Of a DNA stretch of 64,000 nt, positions 34,688 through 43,120 are shown one piece after another (positions within the stretch are counted from its first letter, which is position 1; every line of letters begins with the position of its first letter). The DNA is from Heliomicrobium undosum. GTDB taxonomy: Bacteria; Bacillota; Desulfitobacteriia; Heliobacteriales; Heliobacteriaceae. A program made the translations under genes and the position numbers. The notes under the pieces were generated by a model that worked only from the letters and a program-made list of their open reading frames with translations, was not told where the DNA came from and ran no database searches. The stretch is from NCBI RefSeq assembly GCF_009877425.1, contig NZ_WXEY01000005.1, positions 166,893 to 230,892 on the forward strand. Reading direction: 5' to 3'.

Positions 34688-36958
34688 TTAGTTGATGGTG
34701 ACGGTCTGGGTGGCGGGGTCGAAGGAACCGGTGGCGCCGAAGATGTTCAGCAGCCAGCCGACAGGGAGCATGACGCGGCCGGGTTGGACGATTTGGGGAG
34801 CGACGTCCATGGTGATGGCGGCGCCGTTAACCAGGAGGGTCTTGGAGCCCATCTTCATTTGAACCACTTTGTCGCCTTTGATCAGGGTAGCCGTCTGGTT
34901 GGCGCCATCCCAGATCATGTTGCCGCTGTTGATGCCGAGGATTTCACCGACGTAGCGGACAGGCAGGTAGGTGCGGCTGTTTTCCAGGTAGGGGGCGATA
35001 TCCATGGTTTTTTCCACGCCGTTGACGGTGTACTTGGTTTCGTTGATTTTGAAGACGGTGTGGATGACAGCGCCTTCGGGAGCGGGGGTGACGACTTTGC
35101 CGTTGGCGATGGAAGCGATGGTGCTGGAGGTGAAGCCGCTCGTTTCGTTGACAGCAGCGCCTTTGACTTTGAAGGTGATGTTGCCCTCGGGAACGGTGCG
35201 GTCAACAGTCAGCTTGATGCCGCTGACTTTGATCTTGGAGGGAACGGAGCTGGTGGACTTGATGGTGACTTTGGCGAACTTGGTGTTGTCGTTAGAGTCG
35301 GTGCCGGTCGTAGCGGAGTCGGCGTTCAGGACCAGGTCGCCTTCCACCACTTCGAATTTGGGGGTGCTGGAGAAGTCGACGCCGAGGGGCAGGTGGATCT
35401 GCAGGGCTTTCGATTCGCCCATGATGGCTTCAGCTTTGGCTTCGGTGAGGATGAGTTCGCCAGCGGCTTGACCGGCCACACCGATTTTCAGTTCGGGGGA
35501 AGCGGAGACGGTGGCGGTGATGGGGGCGGCCACTTTGGCGAGAACCAAGGAGCCAGCGACGCCGGCGGTGCCGGTGACGTCGACTTTCAGGTCGCCGGAG
35601 AAGTTGGCAGCCACGTCGACGGAGCCTTTTTCGAAGACCACTTTGGCGGGGTCGCCAGAGGAAGCGGTGGTGACTTGGGCCTTGATGGTGCGGCCGTCGG
35701 TGCCGACAGCCGTCCAGGCGCCGAGGACGAGGCCGTGGGCGTCAGAGTTGGCGCTGTCGATGCTGGGGTAGGTGCGCCATTTGGTGTTTTCGGGAATGGT
35801 CAGGACGATAGTGCGGCCAACGACGAGGCTGCCGGCCATGTCTTCTTCGATGACCACTTTGCCGAGTTCGTTGTCATTGCGGCCGGCGAGACGGTTCGGG
35901 GCGTCGCCGAAGGCATTGACAGAGGAACCGAACTCGCCGTATTTGCCGAGAACCAGGGTGGACGGGGTCAGGTTAGTGGAAACGGTGATGTCGCCGGTCT
36001 TGGCAACAGACTCATCAACATTGACGGCCAGGCCGGTGAGGTTGATATAGGAGGCGGAGGTGGACTTGCCAGTGACGGTCATTTTCAGAGTCCGGCCGCC
36101 ATCTTCGGTAGCGCTGAGGCTGTCCTTGGTGCCGGGGTTGGTGTAGGTCAGGTTGCCCCAGACGGTGTTGGCTTTAGCGTTGGTGATGTCCCAGGTGAAA
36201 CCTTGGGGAAGCTTGAGCTTGACGCTGTCAGAGGCTGCGCTCAGGGCGCCGGGGCGGTCTTCTTTGACGCGGATGACATCGATGGCGCCGCCGACGGAGC
36301 TGATGCTCTTCACATCGTCCAGGGTGACAGCGGCGGTGCCGGTGCCGACAGTGGCCACGACGACTTCGCCGTTGCTGAAGATGCTGCCGCCTTGGGCTTC
36401 AAAGATGGCTTTGAAGTCGCCCGATTGGCCGGAGGGGATTTTCACTTTGTTCAGGTTGATATACATGATACCTTTGCCGGCGCCGTTTTGTTTGACCGAG
36501 AACTCGTATTCCTGGCCGATTTTGACGGTTTTCACCCAGGTGGAGGAGCCGTCGTCGGTCGTGGTTCCGTCTGCATAGACTTTATCGGTCAGGTTTGCCG
36601 GGGCGGTCATGTTGCCGGTGTTGTCGACGAATTGGTTCGGAACGGTGTTGTCATAGGTGGCGGGGATTTCGACGGAGACATTGGCTCCAGCGACGATAGC
36701 GCCGGCGCCGTCACGTTGGAAGTCGGAGTTGATGGGCAGGCGCATGCGGAAGGTGGCGGTAGAGCCGGCAGCCATAGCGCCCTGGGGAACTTCAATCATG
36801 ATCCGGGAATTGATGACACCGCCGGGCTCGGCGATATCGGTTTTGACGCTGGCGAAGCTGCTGGACGCATAGGCCGCAACCGGCGTCGACACCATGGGGG
36901 CGAGCAGAAGCAGGCCGCTCACCAGCATGGAAATAGTTTTCTTGCTCCGTTTGAACAA
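34688..36958 (-). CDS. large secreted surface protein with C-terminal stalk domain, paralogue 4 (divergent)
   Basis: A protein of about 756 residues. The start is taken as TTG at 36958, where AGGGAGGG precedes a reading MFKRSKKTISM that aligns with paralogues 1 and 3; a longer in-frame reading to 37105 has no ribosome site or signal-like start. The signal peptide ends near YAS. It keeps the family plan (KEDRPGALSAASDSVKLKLP; EEDMAGSLVVGRTIVL; stalk domain with SRTYLPVRYVGEILGI and GRVMLPVGWLLNIFGA) but differs in many insertions. The promoter element common to the other three is not clearly present. It is probably a structural surface protein. Confidence 0.8.
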   Translation of the reverse strand: MFKRSKKTISMLVSGLLLLAPMVSTPVAAYASSSFASVKTDIAEPGGVINSRIMIEVPQGAMAAGSTATFRMRLPINSDFQRDGAGAIVAGANVSVEIPATYDNTVPNQFVDNTGNMTAPANLTDKVYADGTTTDDGSSTWVKTVKIGQEYEFSVKQNGAGKGIMYINLNKVKIPSGQSGDFKAIFEAQGGSIFSNGEVVVATVGTGTAAVTLDDVKSISSVGGAIDVIRVKEDRPGALSAASDSVKLKLPQGFTWDITNAKANTVWGNLTYTNPGTKDSLSATEDGGRTLKMTVTGKSTSASYINLTGLAVNVDESVAKTGDITVSTNLTPSTLVLGKYGEFGSSVNAFGDAPNRLAGRNDNELGKVVIEEDMAGSLVVGRTIVLTIPENTKWRTYPSIDSANSDAHGLVLGAWTAVGTDGRTIKAQVTTASSGDPAKVVFEKGSVDVAANFSGDLKVDVTGTAGVAGSLVLAKVAAPITATVSASPELKIGVAGQAAGELILTEAKAEAIMGESKALQIHLPLGVDFSSTPKFEVVEGDLVLNADSATTGTDSNDNTKFAKVTIKSTSSVPSKIKVSGIKLTVDRTVPEGNITFKVKGAAVNETSGFTSSTIASIANGKVVTPAPEGAVIHTVFKINETKYTVNGVEKTMDIAPYLENSRTYLPVRYVGEILGINSGNMIWDGANQTATLIKGDKVVQMKMGSKTLLVNGAAITMDVAPQIVQPGRVMLPVGWLLNIFGATGSFDPATQTVTIN

Positions 36959-37255
36959 CGATGGTCCCTCCCTGTTATTTATCAACGATCGAATAGAGTC
37001 TTGGAACTTCGAATCCTGTAGCATCGGAGACTTTCGATGCAGGAGACACTCGGTGCGTCTGTGACGCCAACGGTGGCTCACCACCCCCTTCAATGTCGTT
37101 CTCATTTGTTTACTGAAGGTTTATGGCCTCGATTCCGTTTACACCAGAATAATTCGCGCCCTCATTTCTTTCTGTAGGGGTGCAAAGTCCGGAAACTTTT
37201 TCCATAGCCAAGCTCCCCTCTTCTGCAGGACTATGTGTTAACATAGAAAAAAGGC

Positions 37256-37285
37256 GGAACTTTTTCGCTCGATTTCTTGTCTAAT
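37256..37285 (+). promoter_or_regulatory. autoregulatory ECF-type promoter of the sigma-factor gene
   Basis: Plus strand: GGAAC (37256-37260), an 18-base spacer, GTCTAAT (37279-37285), 42 bases before the start codon. It is identical in its core to the elements before stalk paralogues 1 and 2. The 368-base gap 36959-37326 contains this promoter and the leader of paralogue 4 but no gene. Confidence 0.75.
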
Positions 37286-37326
37286 AGACTGACCGGGTAG
37301 TGGCGCCCGGAAGGAGCGTTTGCCAA

Positions 37327-37980
37327 TTGGATACGGTACATAATCTGGTGCGCAAATCTCAGCAAGGGGACGCCAGTGCCTTTGAATCGCTCGTCACCAT
37401 GTATCAGGGTCGTATTTACGGACTCAGTTATCACCTGACGGGCAACCATGATGACGCGCAGGATCTTGCTCAGGAAGCTTTTATCCGCGCTCATTCTGCC
37501 TTGGGCCGCTTTCGTGGCGATGCTGATTTCGGGACCTGGCTGCATCGCATTACCGTAAACACCTGGATAAATCTCCAGCGTAGTCGAAAAAAACATAATT
37601 TCGTATCCCTTGATGAGCCCTACGAGATGGAAGACGGCCAGGTTCAGCGGGAAACAGCGGCCGCCAGTGACAATCCGGAAGCCTTATATGAGGAAAAGGA
37701 ATTCCGCCAGTTGGTCCGCCACGCCTTATCGGAACTCACGGAAGAACATCGCGCCGTTCTGGTGCTCCGAGATGTTCATGGTTATTCCTACGATGAGGTG
37801 GCGCGGATCCTGGATTGTACATTAGGCACTGTGAAATCACGCATCAATCGAGCCCGTTTGGTCATGAAAGAGAAGCTGACTTTCCTAGCGAAACGGAGCG
37901 GTTACGCTATACCCTTTGCAATTGATAGGCAGGGAGGTGACAATGATGGACTGCCGGCAAGCAAAAATGCTCGCCCTTGA
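37327..37980 (+). CDS. ECF-subfamily RNA polymerase sigma factor
   Basis: A protein of about 217 residues. The start is placed at TTG 37327, ten bases after AAGGAG, giving MDTVHNLVRKSQQGDASAFE. Region 2 has YGLSYHLTGNHDDAQDLAQEAFIRAH (core binding and -10 recognition). Region 4 has LSELTEEHRAVLVLRDVHGYSYDEVARIL followed by GTVKSRINRAR, the helix-turn-helix that reads the -35. Region 3 is absent, as expected for the ECF group. It is the only plus-strand unit in this part of the window and overlaps the anti-sigma gene by 38 bases. Its own upstream promoter matches those of three stalk-protein genes, so autoregulation and control of the surface proteins are likely. Confidence 0.92.
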   Translation: MDTVHNLVRKSQQGDASAFESLVTMYQGRIYGLSYHLTGNHDDAQDLAQEAFIRAHSALGRFRGDADFGTWLHRITVNTWINLQRSRKKHNFVSLDEPYEMEDGQVQRETAAASDNPEALYEEKEFRQLVRHALSELTEEHRAVLVLRDVHGYSYDEVARILDCTLGTVKSRINRARLVMKEKLTFLAKRSGYAIPFAIDRQGGDNDGLPASKNARP

Positions 37981-39034
37981 TATGAATGAACTGTTGTCCG
38001 GAGACGAACGGGCACAGTTCGAATCCCATCTGCATCTGTGTGACGCTTGCCGAACAGAGCAGGCGGAATGGCTCCGCATATCGCAAGCACTGCGTTCGCT
38101 GAATGAACCGATAGCGCCGCCCGCCGGTTTTGTGCAAGCAGTGATGGAACGGATCCACCCGCCAAAGTCCTCCCTTTGGTTGCGCATGGGCGCAAAGGGA
38201 CGCCAGATGGTTGCAGGCGCCGCAGCCGCAGCCGCACTGGTCCTGGCTTCTGCCGGAGTGTCTCCGCTTCTTCATTCGCAACCGGTCAAGATCGCCGATA
38301 ACACCGGGCCTGTACAGCCTTCTCCGGTGTCACCGAATGCGGAAAACGGAGGCATTGCGTTACCGGCGCCCCCTGGGGGAAGCGGCGCAGCCCTGCCAGA
38401 ACCCCAAGCCTCTGCGGACGGGGAAAAGGTCGAATCAACCGACCGCGCCGGTGTTGAAGCGCTTGCTCCGTCAAATCGCGCCGTTCCGTTATCCCCTTCG
38501 GAAAAGGCTTCTCCTCCATCGCCGCGATCCGGCGATCCTGCTGACAACAGGCTTCAAATGGCCGCTCAACCGGATAGCGTCGAGTTTTTAAGCAAAAAGC
38601 GCGAATTGATGAGCACCTTGGTGAAGGTCTCTGTCGCCGATTTGGCTGCCGCCAAAGGGAAGATCGCCGATTTCGCCGGTGAGTACGGAATTCAGCCCGA
38701 GAGTATCACAGCGCAGAACACGGACAACCAGCGGATCGAAATTTTACGCTACGTTTTACGACGGCAGGAAGCGAATCCGTTCATCAACCGCTTTGCGTCG
38801 TTAGGTGAATTGACGCAAAAGAAAACGGAGACCCAAGACATCACCGCACGCTTCGAAACGGCTATTGAACAGCGCAAGATGCTGATCGCCCAACAGGAGG
38901 CAGCCCGAGATGCCGGACAGAAACAACAGTTGGCTCTGCAAATAGTGTCACTGGATCGGCAACTGCGCGACTGGGACAGTGAGTCGAACGGACATGTGGT
39001 CATCGTCATGGTAGAAGAAAAAGGGACCCCCTAA
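37943..39034 (+). CDS. membrane-anchored zinc-finger anti-sigma factor with extracytoplasmic domain
   Basis: A protein of about 363 residues starting at ATG 37943 behind GGGAGG. Residues 1-45 form a ZAS-type anti-sigma zinc finger (FESHLHLCDACRTEQ, the HxxxCxxC core). One membrane helix lies near 90-112 (AAAAAALVLASAGV). A Pro/Ala/Ser-rich linker follows to about 210, then an alpha-helical extracytoplasmic domain of about 150 residues (EILRYVLRRQEANPFINRFA; long coiled-coil with IEQRKMLIAQQEAARDAG) similar in style to DUF4349. It should hold the sigma factor inactive at the membrane and release it upon an envelope signal. The stop codon sits in the loop of the following terminator. Confidence 0.85.
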   Translation: MMDCRQAKMLALDMNELLSGDERAQFESHLHLCDACRTEQAEWLRISQALRSLNEPIAPPAGFVQAVMERIHPPKSSLWLRMGAKGRQMVAGAAAAAALVLASAGVSPLLHSQPVKIADNTGPVQPSPVSPNAENGGIALPAPPGGSGAALPEPQASADGEKVESTDRAGVEALAPSNRAVPLSPSEKASPPSPRSGDPADNRLQMAAQPDSVEFLSKKRELMSTLVKVSVADLAAAKGKIADFAGEYGIQPESITAQNTDNQRIEILRYVLRRQEANPFINRFASLGELTQKKTETQDITARFETAIEQRKMLIAQQEAARDAGQKQQLALQIVSLDRQLRDWDSESNGHVVIVMVEEKGTP

Positions 39035-39046
39035 GGGGTCCCTTTT
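39018..39046. terminator. bidirectional terminator between anti-sigma and subtilase genes
   Basis: AAGGGACCCC (39021-39030) pairs with GGGGTCCCTT (39035-39044) around CTAA, flanked by A-runs on the left and T-runs on the right, so it can end transcription from both convergent genes. The TAA stop of the anti-sigma gene lies in the loop. Confidence 0.9.
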
Positions 39047-39069
39047 CGTTGCCTCGCGCCGTTCCTCGA

Positions 39070-42000
39070 TCAGCCTTGTGTCCGGAAGGCGCCCGTTCCG
39101 CCCGGATACCTCTGTAGCAACCCTGAGGCAGCCATATCGCCGATGGCAGCCTCTTTTCCGCGCTGACCGTTACCAGCGAAGGGTTGCTGTTCATTTGAAG
39201 GAATCGTGACTTGTCGCCTCACAATCCCCCCGGTATTCCGGTTCACACTGACAAACTGCACTGATTTTTCCTCTGCCTCCGGCTGAAAAAACCATGTGAA
39301 ACGGCCTCTCGCATCGATGGGGATAAAGGATCGGCTGCTTCCCTTGAAACGATAGGCGTAAAGGGCGTCGCCTGAGGTTTGTCCGATGATATAAAACTTG
39401 TCCTGGATATAAAACGAAGTCACTTCCAGTTTCGGTTCTAGCGTTCCCGCGATTGTCTGCGCAAGGGCCGAGACGAGGACCTTTTGTTGACCTTGTTGGG
39501 TGAAGTCAAGGGTAAGCGCCTCATCTTTCACCAGGTCTTCCGGCAGAATCGGCACCCCGTTTTTCGCCAACAAGGAGTGGGAGCTAACCTTGTAGGTGAA
39601 ACCGTCTCTGGTGGTGAGCGTTCGTTCACCGGGGTCATAGCGGGAAAAGACCGTCTTAATGCCATTCTCCGACTCGATGACATCAATCTCTTCGATATCA
39701 CGGCTATCGGTGATATGCACCCATGCCCAATTTCCATTGGTCAAAACGGTGGTATCGGTCATTACGCCCCAGCGATTGATTTTCACCGATGGCGTCAGCC
39801 GGTACGATTGCAGGCGATTGAGCGTGTCTACCAGATAAATGAGGTTCTGTTCCCGGCTGACGTGGACAATCCGGCCCCAGCGGATTTTATCAAAGGCGTT
39901 TAATTCCACGACTTTGTCTTCTCCAGGGAGGATTAGGGCAACGACCTGATCGCCAGGATGGAGGTCTCGCAGTGTTGACGGTTCTTCATTCCGATACACG
40001 GCGCCACCCGAAACCAGATGATAACGAGCGCCGCCCTGCAAAGAAATCAGGTTTTCCAATACTTTTACGTCATTGAGTACACCGGTGACAGTTTTGCGCT
40101 GTGTCACCATGTGCAATACCTCTCCCGTCGTCGGAGACAAAACCAGCCGGACAGGAAGGCCGGGCAAAAACCGATCGCTTCCCTGCCCCGCCGGGAAGGG
40201 GATGTCCATACCTGCCGTTTCATCCGGTTGATCCTCATAGGTGTAAACGATTTCCTTGGACAAGGGGAAGGATTGATGGGACGGCAACAGGCGAAGGGTT
40301 CCTTTTTCCCTATCGATGCCCTCCAGGCGACCGTTGACTTCCCGGTAGCCTACATCCATTGTCCACAGTGTCTGGCTGGAGGGATTGACCATGCCGGTTA
40401 CCTCCACGCCCCGTGGTATTTTAGAAATGTCTGCCTTACCGCCGTTGATGCGCGCTTGCGCCTGTGGATGAAGAAAGTAGCCGCCCTCTCGAAACTTTGG
40501 ATTCGTTTCGATGACCAAGCGTTGATCGCCATCTTCAATGGTTTGGATGCCACTGGCCTGCCAACGGCGAGAGATGAGGACGCTGTTATTTCCAACGCGA
40601 TAAAGGTCAGCGCCTGTCAAAGGGTTGGCGGCAGGCTCGCTGAGCCGGCGTCCATCAAGGATCATCACCGTCTGGGAACGGGAAAGATGCAGCCGCCTTC
40701 CATTGTCCAATTCGATTTGTTCATTCGCCTGTCCCGTGATGAATCCGTCGTAAGCCGATTGACCGCAGACAAGAGCATAATCCTGGGCGGGACGCGATGC
40801 GCCTTCCACTGCGCTTTGCCCGATCCGGTTGCCGTAGACGCGAATCGTGTAGGTTCCGCGCACCGGAGAAGGTATGTAAATTTGCTCCACGTTGTTCGTT
40901 GAATCGGGAATTGTGCCTAAAAATTGATTTCCTTTATACCCTTTGCTGTCAGGCCCAACGACGGAGAGATCCAGGTTATTTACCAAGGTCTGCTCGGCTT
41001 CTCCTTGGGCAGCCGGATCGGTCCATGCCAGCGTGATTTTGAGCGGTCTTTTCTCATCGGTGACAGTCACGCGATAGGTTTTCGTCTCGCCTTCACCTGC
41101 GCCGGTCTGTTCTTCTGTATAAAACCAGCTGCGTTCTCTCAGTGGCATAATCGTTCCTGTTACGTCAAGAACGCCGAATCCGTCCTTGGTGGGCCCCTGC
41201 GGTCCGGTCCGCGCGCCGTTGATCAGGAGCGCCTTCACCAGCGCTGCTGACGGGTTGCCGGTTTTTCCGGCATCCTCTGCAACCAGGTATTGCCGCAACA
41301 GCGCTGCGGAACCGCCGGTGACTGCAGCCGCCATGCTGGTTCCCTGCATGCGGGTGTATAGGGGGTTAGCTGGAAAGTTGCCTTCCGTCAGGCTGGACTT
41401 GGGCGCGATAATCGAAGTGCCCGGCGCAAGCAGTTCCGGTTTGATGCGACCGTCTTTGGTCGGACCCCGGCTGGACAGTTCGGATGGCGTTCCCGTTGAA
41501 AGGAGGTTCTTTTCAAAGGCCGGGCGCGGGTTTTGCACCGCTCCTACCACCAGCGCGTTTTTGCTGTTCGCCTCAGCTGTAATTGTCCCCGGACCGGGGC
41601 CTCCGTTTCCGGCGCCGTAGATGACCAAAAAGTCCGGGTATGATCGGATAAATCGGTCCGCCTCCGCCGCCGTTCTTCCGTAGTAATTTTTAGGGCTCCC
41701 CCATCCGTTGACGTGGATCCGGGCGCCTGCCGAATAGGAGGGCGCAAAAAGCCTTCCCAGGGGCGACGGTGGTAGGAGCCTTCCGTCTTTATCGTTGATC
41801 GACTGGATATATAAACTTGCTTCCGGGGCGATACCCTTATACTTTCCGCCGGAAGCGGCGCCGTTTCCGGCGATGATTCCAGCCATATGGGTGCCATGAC
41901 CGACCTGATCGCGAGCCGGCTCATTGTTGACCCATGATTTCAGCATCACGATTTTCGGATACTGGCCAGGGTCATTGCGAAAATCGGGGTGAAGTGTATT

Positions 42001-42285
42001 CAGATTGCCGCTATCGAGTCCGCTGTCCGCCAGAGCGACAATCTGGTTTTTTCCGGTTAGACCGAGGTCTGTGATAAAGCCTGGCGCACCGACTGCCGTA
42101 GCCCCTGCCATGTCGCGCGCCCGGTCGCTGAGCAGTTCGTAAGGGGGCGCCGGTGTGTCCAAAGGCGGCTTGTCCGCCCTTGTCGCGAAGAGCAATGCCA
42201 ATAGGGCGAGGCAAAACAGAAAGACTCTTTTTTTTCGGATCGACTCGATACGATGATATCGAATCGCCGTCACCACCTTTTCCAT
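39070..42285 (-). CDS. secreted subtilisin-like serine protease (S8) with long beta-rich C-terminus
   Basis: A protein of about 1071 residues from ATG 42285; longer readings to 42513 lie within the upstream gene. No strong ribosome site precedes this ATG, so coupling to the upstream gene (16-base overlap) is likely. A signal/anchor helix is at 21-36. The S8 domain (about 60-420) has Asp87 in ALADSGLD, His130 in GHGTHMAG, Asn227 in GAGNGG and Ser317 in GTSMAAA. After a jelly-roll-like P-domain (TLAWTDPAAQGEAEQTLVNN) come about 550 residues of beta repeats whose units resemble those in the SLH protein at 48091-50670. It is probably a wall-associated processing protease; the triad is complete. 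Confidence 0.87.
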   Translation of the reverse strand: MEKVVTAIRYHRIESIRKKRVFLFCLALLALLFATRADKPPLDTPAPPYELLSDRARDMAGATAVGAPGFITDLGLTGKNQIVALADSGLDSGNLNTLHPDFRNDPGQYPKIVMLKSWVNNEPARDQVGHGTHMAGIIAGNGAASGGKYKGIAPEASLYIQSINDKDGRLLPPSPLGRLFAPSYSAGARIHVNGWGSPKNYYGRTAAEADRFIRSYPDFLVIYGAGNGGPGPGTITAEANSKNALVVGAVQNPRPAFEKNLLSTGTPSELSSRGPTKDGRIKPELLAPGTSIIAPKSSLTEGNFPANPLYTRMQGTSMAAAVTGGSAALLRQYLVAEDAGKTGNPSAALVKALLINGARTGPQGPTKDGFGVLDVTGTIMPLRERSWFYTEEQTGAGEGETKTYRVTVTDEKRPLKITLAWTDPAAQGEAEQTLVNNLDLSVVGPDSKGYKGNQFLGTIPDSTNNVEQIYIPSPVRGTYTIRVYGNRIGQSAVEGASRPAQDYALVCGQSAYDGFITGQANEQIELDNGRRLHLSRSQTVMILDGRRLSEPAANPLTGADLYRVGNNSVLISRRWQASGIQTIEDGDQRLVIETNPKFREGGYFLHPQAQARINGGKADISKIPRGVEVTGMVNPSSQTLWTMDVGYREVNGRLEGIDREKGTLRLLPSHQSFPLSKEIVYTYEDQPDETAGMDIPFPAGQGSDRFLPGLPVRLVLSPTTGEVLHMVTQRKTVTGVLNDVKVLENLISLQGGARYHLVSGGAVYRNEEPSTLRDLHPGDQVVALILPGEDKVVELNAFDKIRWGRIVHVSREQNLIYLVDTLNRLQSYRLTPSVKINRWGVMTDTTVLTNGNWAWVHITDSRDIEEIDVIESENGIKTVFSRYDPGERTLTTRDGFTYKVSSHSLLAKNGVPILPEDLVKDEALTLDFTQQGQQKVLVSALAQTIAGTLEPKLEVTSFYIQDKFYIIGQTSGDALYAYRFKGSSRSFIPIDARGRFTWFFQPEAEEKSVQFVSVNRNTGGIVRRQVTIPSNEQQPFAGNGQRGKEAAIGDMAASGLLQRYPGGTGAFRTQG

Positions 42286-43037
42286 TTTTGCTGGAAGACG
42301 GCTTTCATGAACAAGGGCAGTCGGACCTGTCGCTTCAACCTTGATGGTTGTCCCGCCAGGCGGTACAACCATTCCAGATGAAGTCTGCGGATCCAAAGCG
42401 GGGCACGTTTCACTGTTCCCGAAAAAACATCGAAGCTCCCACCGACACCAATGGCCACAAGACCGTTCGCCCCTTCTTCGCACAAATCGAACCGCAATAC
42501 CCGATCGATCCATTTCTCCTGACGCGGCGCGCCAAAGCCAACAAACAGCAGGTGCGGCCGCAACCGCCGCAGGTCATCGAGGATCGCCCTTTCCTCCTGT
42601 TCGGAAAAATACCCGTGGTAGCAACCGGCAACAGCCAGTCCTGGATACTGCTCCGATAAACGTCTGGCCGCGCTTAAGGCAATCCCCGGTTTTCCGCCGA
42701 TAAAAGCGCATGTCCACCCTTCCCGCGCCGCTGAGGCCATCAAATGACCCATCAGGTCGATGCCGGTCACCCGTTCGGGAACAGCTTCACCCAAAAAGGA
42801 AGAGGCCCAAACAACCCCGATTCCATCGGCGGTCACCAGGGCAGCTCGTCCAAGAATGGCCTGCAAGTCGTCATCATGCATGGCGCTGTATAGAATTTCC
42901 GGATTGGCAGTCACCACTTGATGACAACCGCCTTGACGGATCAATGCAGAGATCCGGAAGGCCGCCTGATCCAGTGTCAACGAATCGACGGGAGAGCCGA
43001 GGATGGATATTCGCTTGCCTGCTTGCTTCCCTTTCAT
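42270..43037 (-). CDS. WecG/TagA/CpsF-family glycosyltransferase
   Basis: A protein of about 255 residues (ATG 43037 behind AGAGGG). Family motifs are clear: ILGSPVDSLTLDQAAFRI, VVTANPEILYSA, VTADGIGVVWASSFLG, RVTGIDLM, FIGGKPGIALSAA and FVGFGAPRQEKWID. TagA and WecG add N-acetylmannosamine(-uronic acid) to undecaprenyl-PP-GlcNAc. In SLH-bearing bacteria next to csaB this enzyme probably makes part of the secondary wall polymer that CsaB pyruvylates. The last residues overlap the start of the protease gene by 16 bases. Confidence 0.88.
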   Translation of the reverse strand: MKGKQAGKRISILGSPVDSLTLDQAAFRISALIRQGGCHQVVTANPEILYSAMHDDDLQAILGRAALVTADGIGVVWASSFLGEAVPERVTGIDLMGHLMASAAREGWTCAFIGGKPGIALSAARRLSEQYPGLAVAGCYHGYFSEQEERAILDDLRRLRPHLLFVGFGAPRQEKWIDRVLRFDLCEEGANGLVAIGVGGSFDVFSGTVKRAPLWIRRLHLEWLYRLAGQPSRLKRQVRLPLFMKAVFQQKWKRW

Positions 43038-43120
43038 AGTCCCTCTCACAATGCAATAACGTTGTTAAGGCTGCGCGCGTAATCTCTGATCGGACAGCCT
43101 TTGGCCGTTCCACTGTTCGC

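Noticed and set aside
34568..37021. 817-codon plus-strand frame antisense to stalk paralogue 4
   Set aside because: A codon-bias shadow without ribosome site or recognisable domains.
25595..37105. Calling the paralogues copper amine oxidases
   Set aside because: Only the small N-terminal stalk fold (PF07833) is present; the catalytic domain and topaquinone motif are absent.
42286..42513. Longer N-terminus of the subtilase reaching 42513
   Set aside because: It would lie wholly within the WecG-like gene and place the signal helix more than 90 residues in.
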